From Pontibacter lucknowensis (lineage in GTDB: Bacteria > Bacteroidota > Bacteroidia > Cytophagales > Hymenobacteraceae): a stretch of DNA of 64,000 nucleotides. Each line of letters begins with the position of its first letter. Within the stretch, counting starts at the first letter, position 1. A program made the position numbers and the translations under genes. A model generated the notes under the pieces. It had not been told where the DNA came from and did no database searches. It saw nothing but the letters and a program-made list of their open reading frames with translations. This document shows positions 27,420 through 36,405 of this stretch, one piece after another. Location: contig NZ_FTNM01000003.1 of assembly GCF_900156415.1 (NCBI RefSeq), forward strand, positions 186,001-250,000. Direction: 5' to 3'.

Positions 27420-29501
27420 CTAGTAACTCCCATTGTACTTTCGCACAAACCACTCCCCGCATACCAAAGCCAGGATCACAAAGAACAGCCACTTCAGGTC
27501 TACCAAGTCGTTGAGCGACTCAGAGCTGTAGATCAGGTCTTTGTGCTCGGCCTTCAGGATGTCCTGTTCCAGTTGCTGCAACTGTGCCGGGTAATACAAC
27601 TTGGAGCCGGTATTGGTACCCAACTGGTAAAGTAAGTTATGGTCAGCCACGGCATGTAGCGCCTCCAGCTGCTGCTCCTCTACTATAAACTCGCCCTTAT
27701 CCTGCTGCAGCGACCCGTTAATGCGGGCTGAGGCTGTGTAGGTATAGCGACCGCCTGGCAAAGTGCCTATGTTCACCCCCGACTGGTTCTCTCCATTGGC
27801 AAACTCAAAGGACTTCTCGGCACCTTCAGCATCCTGTATCTTAAGCGTAATATTTTGTCCGTAGATTGGCTCCAGCGCTTCGTTGTAGGCCTCTGCTGCA
27901 AACCGGATTTCGTCGGAACTGCTGTACTCGTTCAGTTGTGGGTATACGTTAAGGCGCTTCTTGTTACGAGGAGCTGTCAGGAGCTGCACCAGGTTCGTGA
28001 TCAGTTTGTCGTACACTGCGGCGTTTTCATGGTTCGCCGTTTCGGTGAGTCGCCATTGCCAGGTGCCGGAAGCAAGCAGAGCAGCATTGCGTTTGTCGCC
28101 CACGGTCTGCACGGTGAGCAGCGGCTTGTTCGTACGCACGCGGCCCACCTGCTGGTAGAGAACGGTTTCCGTGTTTGGCATGAGCTGATAGTCGCCATAA
28201 GGCACCGTGGCAGGAGGGTATTGTTGCAGACGCTCGGTGGCCTCTTCGGCTACTTTGAAGGTGCTGAAGCTCGGATTGATCACGCTGGTCACTTCGTCGG
28301 ACTGCCCTGGTGTATTGATGCGGATGCCCACATTAAGGCGGTTGAAGTTGCCAATGTCGCTCTGCGGACCGAGGATATAAAGGGCCGGCAAGTTCTTCTG
28401 GCGTACCAGGTTAAGGGCCGCCTCACCACCGGCTGTGCGGCCCGGCAACTGGTGCAGCACCGCCACATCATAGTCCTGCTGCTTGAGCGTCGTCAGGCCA
28501 GGTATAAACAGTTCCGTTTCATAGTTCTCGTTCGACTCAATGGCAGCACGTAATGCCTTGATATCCGGGTGAGGAGATGCGGCTGCTACCAGCACTTTGA
28601 TCTTGCCTTTCACCACATCAATGTATGCGCTTCGGGAATTGTTCAGCTCCGTAAACTCGCCTTGCTGCGGTAGCACTTCTACTTCGTATTGACGCTTGCC
28701 CAACCCGCTGGCCATCACCTGGAAAGGTACCTGCTGCAATGGCTGTCCGGCCTTCAGAGTAACTGTTTTACGGTCGATGACCTTCTTGTTTTCCTTTAGC
28801 TGCACTGTCACAGTAGCACCGTCGAAGCCCTGCTGCTGCAGCTCAGCCTCCAGCGGGAAACGGTTGCCGCTGTAATTTACCTTGTTGTAGCGCAGCGATG
28901 CCATCACGATATCTTTCTTAGGCACCGTGTCGCCTACGGCTACAGGGTATATGGTATAGTTATAGTTGGCGTAGGTAGGAGAAGTGCCTTGGTTCACGAT
29001 ACCATCCGATAGCAACACGACGCCGGCCAGGTTCTGCTGCTCAAAATCACGCTGTACATCGCGCAGCAGCTGACTCAGGTTAGTCGTTTCAGCCTCGTAC
29101 TGCATCTCACCCAGGTTCTGCGGTGCCTCGGATTCACCCAGCACACGCACCTCGGTCTGTATACCTTGTTCCTGCAGTCTGTCGCGCAATGCCTGCAAAC
29201 CCTGCTGTGCCTGACGCAGCTGCACCGAGTCCGAGAACAGCGCCACTGACTGCGAGTTGTCCACTGCGAACACGATAGTAGGCGCCTGGGTGCTGTTGCT
29301 GACATAGCGTACCAACGGGCCGAGCAGCAAAAAGCACAGAAAACTCACCACTACAAAGCGCACCGCCGCCAGGGTATAGTTTATACCTGCGGACCAGGGC
29401 GTACGCTTGCTATACAGCAGCCAGGCGTAAAGCGCACCAACAGCCAGACAGGCCAGGATCAGCCAGGGTGAATAGGTCGTTATGAGGCGGAAGGAATCCA
29501 A
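27420..29501 (-). CDS. vWA-like membrane protein, 693 aa
   Basis: Two N-terminal membrane helices (about 12-30 and 43-63) precede a von Willebrand A-like domain whose metal site begins at D81 (VFAVDNSQSV, the DxSxS pattern). A long extracytoplasmic region rich in beta structure and Gln follows, and a C-terminal helix (LKWLFFVILALVCGEWFV) returns to the membrane. It resembles BatA-type or glutamine amidotransferase-like Bacteroidota proteins of unsettled role. The preceding fabG terminator separates it from fabG. Confidence 0.7.
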   Translation of the reverse strand: MDSFRLITTYSPWLILACLAVGALYAWLLYSKRTPWSAGINYTLAAVRFVVVSFLCFLLLGPLVRYVSNSTQAPTIVFAVDNSQSVALFSDSVQLRQAQQGLQALRDRLQEQGIQTEVRVLGESEAPQNLGEMQYEAETTNLSQLLRDVQRDFEQQNLAGVVLLSDGIVNQGTSPTYANYNYTIYPVAVGDTVPKKDIVMASLRYNKVNYSGNRFPLEAELQQQGFDGATVTVQLKENKKVIDRKTVTLKAGQPLQQVPFQVMASGLGKRQYEVEVLPQQGEFTELNNSRSAYIDVVKGKIKVLVAAASPHPDIKALRAAIESNENYETELFIPGLTTLKQQDYDVAVLHQLPGRTAGGEAALNLVRQKNLPALYILGPQSDIGNFNRLNVGIRINTPGQSDEVTSVINPSFSTFKVAEEATERLQQYPPATVPYGDYQLMPNTETVLYQQVGRVRTNKPLLTVQTVGDKRNAALLASGTWQWRLTETANHENAAVYDKLITNLVQLLTAPRNKKRLNVYPQLNEYSSSDEIRFAAEAYNEALEPIYGQNITLKIQDAEGAEKSFEFANGENQSGVNIGTLPGGRYTYTASARINGSLQQDKGEFIVEEQQLEALHAVADHNLLYQLGTNTGSKLYYPAQLQQLEQDILKAEHKDLIYSSESLNDLVDLKWLFFVILALVCGEWFVRKYNGSY

Positions 29502-29539
29502 AGAGTTTGAGAATTTGGGAGTTTAGGAGTTTGAGAAGT
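29502..29539. repeat. GAGTTT repeat cluster 2
   Basis: GAGTTTGAGAATTTGGGAGT and related units directly upstream of the vWA-like gene. Cluster 3 at 29662-29698 is in opposite orientation, so the two could pair across the fabG terminator. Confidence 0.55.
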
Positions 29540-29575
29540 ACTTCTTCTAAAGAATCAAATAATTTCAGGATTAAA

Positions 29576-29626
29576 GATAAAAGAAAAAGACCAATGCTAC
29601 TAACGTAAACGCTACAGCATTGGTCT
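29576..29626 (-). terminator. Terminator after fabG
   Basis: An 11-bp perfect stem (29588-29598 with 29616-29626) with a 17-base loop. On the minus strand it is followed by TTTTTCTTTTATC. Confidence 0.8.
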
Positions 29627-29661
29627 AATATTATAATTGAAAGTCTGGGCGAGTGAGTTTT

Positions 29662-29698
29662 TGACTCTCAAACTCCTAAACTCTCTAACTCTCAAACT
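29662..29698. repeat. GAGTTT repeat cluster 3 (inverted)
   Basis: The reverse complement reads AGTTTGAGAGTTAGAGAGTT with further units. It abuts the fabG stop codon. Confidence 0.55.
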
Positions 29699-30444
29699 TA
29701 GGTCAGCATACCGCCGTCTACCTGCAGCACCTGGCCTGAGATGTAAGACGACTGGTCAGATGCCAGGAAGGCTACGGCGTTGGCCACGTCCTCTGGCGAG
29801 CCACCACGCTTCAGAGGAATTGCCTTGCGCCACTCGTCTACCACTTTCTGGTCGAGCTCGCCAGTCATTTCTGTTTCGATGAAACCAGGGGCTACTGCGT
29901 TGCAGCGAATGTTGCGGGAGCCAAGCTCCAGCGCCACAGACTTCGTGAAGCCGATGATGCCCGCTTTAGAAGCAGAGTAGTTGGCCTGTCCGGCGTTTCC
30001 TTTTATACCTACCACTGAGGTGATGTTGATTATCGAGCCGCTCTTGGCGCGCATCATGTGCTTGGTGGCGCCTTTTGTTAATGCAAACACAGATTTCAGG
30101 TTGGTATTGATCACCGCATCCCACTGCTCTTCGGTCATGCGCATCAGCAGGCCGTCGCGCGTGATGCCGGCATTGTTTACCAGGATGTCGATCTTGCCAA
30201 ACTCGGCTACCACATCTTCGATCAACTTCTCAGCCTGCGCCATGTCAGAGGCGTCAGAACGGAAACCTTTAGCTTTGCCGCCGTTCGCAGTCAGTTCCTG
30301 CTCCAGAGCCTGGCCTTTTTCAACGCTTGAGAGGTAGGTGAATGCTACCTGTGCGCCCATCTCTACCAGTTTCTCGGCAATGGCGCGACCTATACCTTTT
30401 GATGCCCCGGTTACGAGGGCTACTTTTCCTTCTAGTGCTTTCAT
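29698..30444 (-). CDS. fabG: 3-oxoacyl-[ACP] reductase FabG
   Basis: Short-chain dehydrogenase that reduces beta-ketoacyl-ACP with NADPH in fatty acid elongation. The start at 30444 (MKALEGKVALVTGASKGIGR) gives 248 residues; an ATG three codons upstream is less likely. The cofactor loop TGASKGIG is at residues 12-19, NNAG near 90, and the Ser-Tyr-Lys triad at S143, Y156 and K160. It ends GQVLQVDGGMLT as FabG does. Other fab genes are not adjacent. It has a near-leaderless promoter box. Confidence 0.93.
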   Translation of the reverse strand: MKALEGKVALVTGASKGIGRAIAEKLVEMGAQVAFTYLSSVEKGQALEQELTANGGKAKGFRSDASDMAQAEKLIEDVVAEFGKIDILVNNAGITRDGLLMRMTEEQWDAVINTNLKSVFALTKGATKHMMRAKSGSIINITSVVGIKGNAGQANYSASKAGIIGFTKSVALELGSRNIRCNAVAPGFIETEMTGELDQKVVDEWRKAIPLKRGGSPEDVANAVAFLASDQSSYISGQVLQVDGGMLT

Positions 30445-30450
30445 AGGGGT

Positions 30451-30458
30451 CAAAGTTA
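30451..30458 (-). promoter_or_regulatory. Promoter -7 box for fabG (near-leaderless)
   Basis: TAACTTTG on the minus strand, a perfect TAnnTTTG, only six bases from the fabG ATG. Confidence 0.55.
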
Positions 30459-30721
30459 TAAAAGATTTTTTTATTCAGAAGAGCCGCCGCATTCTCCAGT
30501 TTTAATTAGTCTCAATTTTCTGATTTTAAGTCGGTTAAGCTGCAACTGGCAGGTTAATGTGCAATTGGGTTTAGGGTTGGTGATAGCCTGTGGTGCTATA
30601 TTGTGTATCTGAAATAGGATTGCAACATATTTATAATCTGAATATTGTATTGTAAATGATTTTTATTTCTATCGGTTAAACCATATTTTCGTGCCATTCT
30701 TCCAACCAAAGGTACCTTGTA

Positions 30722-32059
30722 ATGTTCAAACGTAGTGTCGGACTAGCCATCCTGATCGCGGTGTCGTTGTTCGTGTTTATCACGGCAGCGCAAACAATCA
30801 GCTTTAAAAATTTCAATTTTTCGTCAGAAGAAAAATTAGACGAACCTGAGCCCGAACCGGAAGTCACAGTCAAAAAACCTGCCCCGGTCATCTTCGGCAT
30901 CCCCACCGACACACTCGAAATACTGGAAGGAACTGTAGAAAGAGGAGAGAACCTGTCGCAAATCCTGGCCAGCTTCAATATCTCGCCTGTCACGATTGAC
31001 CAACTGGCCCGCAAATCAAAAGAAGTATTTGATGTGCGCCGCATCAATGCCAAGCGCAACTACATCATCCTACACGCTCAGGACTCCGCCCAGACGGCCC
31101 GCTACTTTATCTATGAACCAAACGAGGTAGAGTATGTGATCTACGACCTGAACGGTGAGCTGGACGTTCGCCTTGAGAAGCGTGAAGTTGAAATTGTAGA
31201 GCGTGCTATTGCCGGTTTTATTGAGCGCTCCCTGTTCGAGTCCATTCTGGCTGCCGGCGGATCACCGCAGCTGGTAAACCACTTTGCCGATATCTACGCC
31301 TGGCGTCTCAACCTGAGTCGTTTGCAGCCTGGTGACCACTTCAAGCTGATCTATGATGAAAAGCAGGTAAATGGCAACGTGATCGGTTTCGGCAAGATAA
31401 AGGCTGCTTATTTTGAGCACGAAGGCAAGCCACTTTATGCGATCGCCTTCGATCAGGAAGGAAAAAAGGGAGGCTACTATGACCAGGACGGCAAGAGTTT
31501 GAAGAAGGCTTTTCTGAGAGAGCCGCTGGAGTACAGCCGCATCAGTTCCCGCTTTACCATGAACCGCTTTCACCCGGTACAGAAGCGTTACAAGCCGCAC
31601 CTGGGCACCGACTTCGCAGCCCCTCGCGGAACGCCTATCCGTACAGTAGGCGATGGCGTTGTACTGGAAGCCTCCTATACCCGAGGCAATGGCTACTATG
31701 TAAAGATCAAGCACAACAAGACCTATACCACTCAGTATCTGCACATGTCCAAGTTCGCCAAAGGCATCAAGCGTGGAAGCCGCGTAAGTCAGGGCCAGAC
31801 CATCGGCTATGTAGGCAGCACCGGTCTGGCAACTGGTCCGCACCTGTGCTACCGTTTCTGGAAAAACGGCAGGCAGGTAGATGCCCTGAAAGTGCAGCTC
31901 CCATCTGCCCATCCAATCGAGAAGAAGAATAAGGATGCTTTTGAACAGGTAAAGTCTGAGCTGGAAGGCAAGCTGATGGCGATCGAGCTCAAAGGTCTGC
32001 AGCAGGACCTTTTGGCAGCCGATCAGTCACGCAAAAAACTGGACGAAGACGAGGTGTAA
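30722..32059 (+). CDS. M23-family peptidoglycan endopeptidase-like protein with HxC motif
   Basis: A 445-residue envelope protein. One N-terminal membrane helix (about 7-24) is followed by an acidic stretch, an OapA/LysM-like region beginning TVERGENLSQIL, and a C-terminal M23 domain. The first zinc motif is intact (HLGTD, H293 and D297), but the second, normally HxH, reads GPHLCYRFW, with H374 and C376. Cys can bind zinc, so activity is possible, and I recall this variant from other Bacteroidota. Role: cell-wall remodelling, or activating another hydrolase. A terminator follows. Confidence 0.85.
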   Translation: MFKRSVGLAILIAVSLFVFITAAQTISFKNFNFSSEEKLDEPEPEPEVTVKKPAPVIFGIPTDTLEILEGTVERGENLSQILASFNISPVTIDQLARKSKEVFDVRRINAKRNYIILHAQDSAQTARYFIYEPNEVEYVIYDLNGELDVRLEKREVEIVERAIAGFIERSLFESILAAGGSPQLVNHFADIYAWRLNLSRLQPGDHFKLIYDEKQVNGNVIGFGKIKAAYFEHEGKPLYAIAFDQEGKKGGYYDQDGKSLKKAFLREPLEYSRISSRFTMNRFHPVQKRYKPHLGTDFAAPRGTPIRTVGDGVVLEASYTRGNGYYVKIKHNKTYTTQYLHMSKFAKGIKRGSRVSQGQTIGYVGSTGLATGPHLCYRFWKNGRQVDALKVQLPSAHPIEKKNKDAFEQVKSELEGKLMAIELKGLQQDLLAADQSRKKLDEDEV

Positions 32060-32080
32060 CGTTTACTTATATATGAAACG

Positions 32081-32110
32081 AAAAAGGGGCGCTGGCAAGC
32101 GTCCCTTTTT
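32081..32110 (+). terminator. Terminator after the M23 gene
   Basis: Stem of 13 pairs (32081-32093 with 32098-32110, one G-T pair) and a GGCA loop, ending in a T run. Confidence 0.85.
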
Positions 32111-32125
32111 CGTATGTTCATCTTT

Positions 32126-32219
32126 TGTCATCTCGAACGCTAGTGAGAGATCTGGAGGATTGTAAAACATTACCCATGATCCAGATTTCTCCCGATGGTC
32201 GAAATGACATCAAATGCTT
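32126..32219. repeat. Dispersed TGTCAT palindromic repeat, complete copy
   Basis: Imperfect inverted repeat with arms of about 29 bases, beginning TGTCATCTCGAAC and ending GGTCGAAATGACA, and a spacer of about 36. Inside each arm GAGA.ATCTGG pairs with CCAGAT.TCTC. The same family is at 44369-44449 and, degraded, at 10680-10748. Confidence 0.75.
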
Positions 32220-32423
32220 CAGGTAAATTGAACGCTGATCCGGGTTTCTTAATCCGAATCAGCTGTTATCCTTTCAGGATCTTGGTGGCTCGTAACGGGG
32301 GATTGGGAAATCCGAAAGGGTAATCCAGGAGTGATTCGGGCAATGTGTTGTAGGAATAAGGCAGCTTACCAGTTAAACTAAACTTCATTTAACCGAAGCC
32401 GCTAAAGTCCTCGAAAAGTCTCT

Positions 32424-33092
32424 TTACTTCGTTGATTTCGTGGCAGCCGTAGAGTTCTGCTCACAATAATCTCTCAGATACTGTGCAGCTTCTTTCAGGC
32501 CTAGTTGCTCGGCCTTTACCCAGTCTTCGCAGGCGCCGCTTTTGTCTCCGCTGGTATATCGGGGGGCTCCCCGGTTGTAATAAGCTTCGGCGTAGTCGGG
32601 TTGCAGGGTGATGGCGCGGCCATAGTCGATGATGGCGCTGCGGTAGTCTTTAAGGGCGTAGCGTACCAGACCACGGTTGTTGTAGGTGCGGGCCTGCAAC
32701 TGATCAATCGAAACAGCTGTGTTGAAATCAACCAGCGCGCCTTTGTAGTCCTGCAGATTATATTTCGAGAGGCCACGGCTTACCCAGGCTTCTACGTGTG
32801 TAGGATCCAGCGCCAGGGCTTTGTCAAAGTCAGCAATGGCACCGCGGTAGTCCAGTATGCGGTCGCGGGCGATGCCGCGGTTCGTCATCGTGACGATGTG
32901 CTCGGGCTCCTGCTTCAGCACTTCGCTGTATTCCTTAATGGCTTCGGTATACTTGCCTGACTTAAATTTTTGGTTACCTGCGTTAAAGTGCTGCAGCGCC
33001 GTCTTCTGCGGGGCAGGCTGTGTGGCGGCCTTCTGCGAAAAAGCCGGTAAAGCGAAAAGTACAGGTATAATGAGCAGTAAAATTGTTTTCAT
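32424..33092 (-). CDS. Exported tetratricopeptide repeat protein
   Basis: 222 residues with a signal peptide (cleavage near AFSQ) and four to five TPR units between about residues 30 and 195. Recognisable signatures include FNAGNQKFKSGKYTEAIKEY, YRGAIADFDKALALDPTHVEAW and YRSAIIDYGRAITLQPDYAEAYYNRG. TPR proteins are protein-binding scaffolds; this one should be periplasmic. No partner is evident from the neighbours. Confidence 0.85.
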   Translation of the reverse strand: MKTILLLIIPVLFALPAFSQKAATQPAPQKTALQHFNAGNQKFKSGKYTEAIKEYSEVLKQEPEHIVTMTNRGIARDRILDYRGAIADFDKALALDPTHVEAWVSRGLSKYNLQDYKGALVDFNTAVSIDQLQARTYNNRGLVRYALKDYRSAIIDYGRAITLQPDYAEAYYNRGAPRYTSGDKSGACEDWVKAEQLGLKEAAQYLRDYCEQNSTAATKSTK

Positions 33093-33249
33093 GCAGTAGG
33101 GGTTACCTCATGTTATGATGCGCAAAATACAATAGTTCAGCCCAATAAGGAACAGGTAGGCTGTTTTTTGTAATGATTCTTAGTATTGTGCGAGCGTAGC
33201 CTTTGCATAGTACTAATTAACAGACACATGGCACTGTTACAGAAGTGGT

Positions 33250-33280
33250 TTTGTGAAGTTGGGATTATCGTTTAATTTTG
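33250..33280 (+). promoter_or_regulatory. Promoter of lpd (TTTG-N19-TAATTTTG)
   Basis: A -33 TTTG at 33250-33253, a 19-base spacer and a -7 TAATTTTG at 33273-33280: the best complete Bacteroidota promoter in the window. The ATG is at 33305, so the leader is about 20 bases. Confidence 0.75.
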
Positions 33281-33304
33281 CTCAGCATTTAAAAAAGAGA
33301 AACT

Positions 33305-34699
33305 ATGGCATCAAAATACGATTTGGTAGTGCTGGGTAGTGGCCCAGGTGGATATGTGGCGGCCATCCGAGCGTCGCAACTGGGTTTGAAAGTAGGTGTG
33401 ATCGAGCGCGAGTCGCTGGGCGGCATCTGCTTGAACTGGGGCTGTATCCCGACAAAAGCACTGCTCAAGAGCGCGAACGTATTCGAATACATCAACCATG
33501 CGTCTGACTACGGTATTACCATCGGTGAGGCGTCTGTAGATTTCAACGCCGTGATCAAGCGTAGCCGCGGTGTAGCCGACGGCATGAGCAAGGGCATCCA
33601 GTTCCTGTTCCGCAAAAACAAGATCGACGCCATCATGGGTAACGGTAAAGTAGTAGCCAAAGGCAAGGTAGAAGTGACCGATGCCGACGGCAATACAAAT
33701 ACCGTAGAGGCCGATCACATCATCCTGGCAACAGGTGCCCGCTCACGCGAGCTGCCTAACCTGCCAATCGACGGCAAGAAGATCATCGGCTACCGTCAGG
33801 CGATGGCCCTTGATAAGCAGCCTGAGAGCATGGTAGTGGTAGGTTCCGGCGCCATCGGCGTGGAGTTCGCTTACTTCTACAATGCCATGGGCACGAAAGT
33901 GACCATCGTGGAGTACATGCCGAACATTGTGCCGGTAGAAGACGAAGAGGTATCGCGTCAGCTTTCCAAGTCTTTCCGCAAGTCAGGCATCGACATCATG
34001 ACAGAGTCTTCTGTAGAAGCTGTTGACACGAGCGGAGACCTGTGCAAAGTGACTGTGAAGACGGCTAAAGGCGAGCAGACACTGGAAGCTGAGGTTGTGC
34101 TTTCGGCGGTAGGTATACAGACCAACCTCGAAAACATCGGTATCGAAGAGCTAGGCATAAAAGTAGACAAGGGCCGTGTGGTGGTAGACGAGTACTACAA
34201 AACAAACGTGGATGGCATCTACGCGATCGGTGACATCGTGCCGGGCCCTGCGCTGGCGCACGTAGCGTCTGCCGAAGGTATCATTTGCGTGGAGGCTATC
34301 ACAGGTCACGACCCGGAGCCACTGAACTACGGTAACATCCCGGGCTGTACGTACTGCTCTCCTGAGATCGCTTCGGTGGGTCTGACAGAGAAAGCTGCCC
34401 GCGAGCAAGGATTAGAGGTGAAAGTGGGTAAGTTCCCATTCTCAGCTTCTGGTAAGGCAAGCGCCGCCGGTGCGAAAGACGGTTTCGTGAAGGTGATCTT
34501 CGACGCGAAATATGGCGAGTTCCTGGGTGCCCACATGATCGGTGCCAATGTAACCGAGATGATTGCTGAGGTAGTGGTAGCCCGTAAACTGGAGACAACC
34601 GGCCATGAGATCATCAAGTCGGTGCACCCGCACCCAACCATGAGCGAAGCCGTGATGGAAGCTGCCGCAGCTGCTTACGACGAAGTAATTCACCTCTAA
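33305..34699 (+). CDS. lpdA: Dihydrolipoyl dehydrogenase (E3)
   Basis: FAD-dependent enzyme that reoxidises dihydrolipoamide in pyruvate and 2-oxoglutarate dehydrogenase complexes and the glycine cleavage system. FAD motif LVVLGSGPGGYVAA at residues 7-20; redox-active disulfide C42-C47 (GGICLNWGCIPTK); NAD motif VVVGSGAIGVEFA; and the active-site His in SVHPHPTMSEAVMEA near the end. Length 464 is standard. It stands alone with its own promoter and terminator, so it may serve several complexes. Confidence 0.97.
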   Translation: MASKYDLVVLGSGPGGYVAAIRASQLGLKVGVIERESLGGICLNWGCIPTKALLKSANVFEYINHASDYGITIGEASVDFNAVIKRSRGVADGMSKGIQFLFRKNKIDAIMGNGKVVAKGKVEVTDADGNTNTVEADHIILATGARSRELPNLPIDGKKIIGYRQAMALDKQPESMVVVGSGAIGVEFAYFYNAMGTKVTIVEYMPNIVPVEDEEVSRQLSKSFRKSGIDIMTESSVEAVDTSGDLCKVTVKTAKGEQTLEAEVVLSAVGIQTNLENIGIEELGIKVDKGRVVVDEYYKTNVDGIYAIGDIVPGPALAHVASAEGIICVEAITGHDPEPLNYGNIPGCTYCSPEIASVGLTEKAAREQGLEVKVGKFPFSASGKASAAGAKDGFVKVIFDAKYGEFLGAHMIGANVTEMIAEVVVARKLETTGHEIIKSVHPHPTMSEAVMEAAAAAYDEVIHL

Positions 34700-35068
34700 G
34701 CATCATCTGCTACAGGTATAGGAAAGGCCTGGCCGCATTTTCGGCCAGGCCTTTCTGTTTTTGATAGAATTAAGTCGCAAACCCAGCGTCTTTGAGCGAA
34801 GTATATTTTTTGTTATATATCGAAAGAAGACAATTTTCCAGTACTTTTTATCTAAATTGCAAGCTTAGCAGGGGGTGTACGGCAGGTGCATTGCCGTCTT
34901 CGGCCATATAATACGTGTTTATACATGATTAAGTATAAATACTTAAATAGTCGTTGGCTGTCTGAACTTATAACCTCATGATTACATTTTAATAAGTATC
35001 GCGATTCACTCTCTGTGCCTTTTGCCCCTACGTGTGAGTTCTAATTTTTCACACATCATCCTAAAACT
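34700..35068. other. Intergenic region between lpd and first desaturase
   Basis: After the lpd terminator come about 310 AT-rich bases with a small hairpin (ACGGCA with TGCCGT, about 34880-34898) and no gene. Most of it is probably the promoter and leader of the desaturase. Confidence 0.45.
34722..34755 (+). terminator. Terminator after lpd
   Basis: Perfect 14-bp stem (34722-34735 with 34742-34755), loop CATTTT, followed by TGTTTTTG. Confidence 0.9.
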
Positions 35069-36181
35069 ATGAAGCTGCAAAGCAAAGTCAAGTTTGTCAA
35101 CAAAGACAAAAGTCTATTCTTTCCTACCCTCCGGAAACGTGTAGACGCCTATTTTACAGAGAACAACATTCCAAAAACTGCCAATACCGCCATGATTGTG
35201 AAGAGTGTGGTGCTGTTGCTAATTTACTTGCTCCCTTTCGTGTTGCTGCTGGCAATTCAGCCTGCTTTTCCGCTTAGTCTGCTACTGTGGTTTATGATGG
35301 GCCTAGGAGTGGCAGGTATAGGTATGAGCGTGATGCACGATGCTAACCACGGGGCCTTCTCCAACAGCAAGCGGGTTAACGATCTGATGGGCCATACCCT
35401 GAACCTGGTGGGTGGTTCGGCTTTTAACTGGAAACTGCAGCACAACATCCTGCACCATACCTACACCAACGTGGTGGAGATGGACGAGGACATTCAGGAC
35501 AGGCTGGTGCTACGCTTCAACCCTCACTCCAAGGTAAAGTTTTTCCATAAGCTGCAATGGGTATACGCCTTTGTGTTTTATGGTCTGCTCACGCTCTATT
35601 GGGTGGTGGCAAAAGACTTCGTGCAATATGCCCTCTTCAAGAAGAATGGTGTGAATAACAATACAGCAGCCGAGAACAGAAACTGGTTTATGAAACTGGT
35701 AGCTATGAAAGCTACTTACTTTTTCATCGTACTCGCTGTGCCGACGCTTTTCTTTGGAATTCCGTTTTTGCAGGTGCTGCTTGGGTTTTTAGTGATGCAC
35801 TTTGTTGCAGGTATCGTGCTGACGGTCGTGTTCCAGTTGGCGCATACGGTGGAGGGTACGAGTCACCCGAGGCCAGACGAGCATGGTGTAATCGAAAATG
35901 ACTGGGCGATACACCAGATGAACACCACTGTTAACTTCTCGCGTCATAATAAGATCCTTTCCTGGTATGTGGGCGGCCTGAACTTCCAGATCGAGCACCA
36001 CCTGTTTCCGCGCGTTTGCCATGTGCACTACCCGGCTATTGCAGACATCGTGAAAGAAACGGCAGCTGAGTTTGGTGTTCCTTACCTGGAGAATGAAACG
36101 TTTGGGCAAGCCGTCCGTTCGCACATCGCCACGTTGCACCGCTTCGGGAGATTGCCAAATATGAATGAGGCCATCGGTTAA
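35069..36181 (+). CDS. Membrane fatty acid desaturase, copy 1 (front-end-like)
   Basis: A 370-residue di-iron membrane desaturase with three His boxes: HDANH, HNILHH, and QIEHH in NFQIEHHLFP. The Gln in the third box marks front-end/linoleoyl-CoA-type enzymes. Four to six hydrophobic spans surround them. It introduces double bonds into membrane lipid acyl chains, typically for cold adaptation; regioselectivity cannot be read from sequence. A clear paralogue follows at 36406 on the same strand. Confidence 0.9.
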   Translation: MKLQSKVKFVNKDKSLFFPTLRKRVDAYFTENNIPKTANTAMIVKSVVLLLIYLLPFVLLLAIQPAFPLSLLLWFMMGLGVAGIGMSVMHDANHGAFSNSKRVNDLMGHTLNLVGGSAFNWKLQHNILHHTYTNVVEMDEDIQDRLVLRFNPHSKVKFFHKLQWVYAFVFYGLLTLYWVVAKDFVQYALFKKNGVNNNTAAENRNWFMKLVAMKATYFFIVLAVPTLFFGIPFLQVLLGFLVMHFVAGIVLTVVFQLAHTVEGTSHPRPDEHGVIENDWAIHQMNTTVNFSRHNKILSWYVGGLNFQIEHHLFPRVCHVHYPAIADIVKETAAEFGVPYLENETFGQAVRSHIATLHRFGRLPNMNEAIG

Positions 36182-36405
36182 AAAATCAAATAAGCAGCAA
36201 GCGCTTATAGTATCCTGTTTCACCTCTATATTTGCAGCCTCTTTGTGTAGCGATGCACTTTGGGTTTGATTTGAAAGCTTTCCCATTCGGATTTATGAGT
36301 GGATGCAACTAACATTTAACTAAGGGTGTGTAAAACACATAACCTGCTAAACCGTTAAATAGCTTTCAGAGTGTGAGTAGTTTATAAGAATATCAAGTAG
36401 ATTAA

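Larger units (their letters stand above)
32060..32423. other. Intergenic region between convergent M23 and TPR genes
   Basis: Holds the M23 terminator and the palindromic repeat at 32126-32219. The remaining 200 bases show nothing I can name. Confidence 0.5.

Noticed and set aside
34880-34898. Hairpin upstream of the first desaturase considered as a riboswitch or thermometer
   Set aside because: A single six-bp stem does not match any structure I know, and it is too weak to call.
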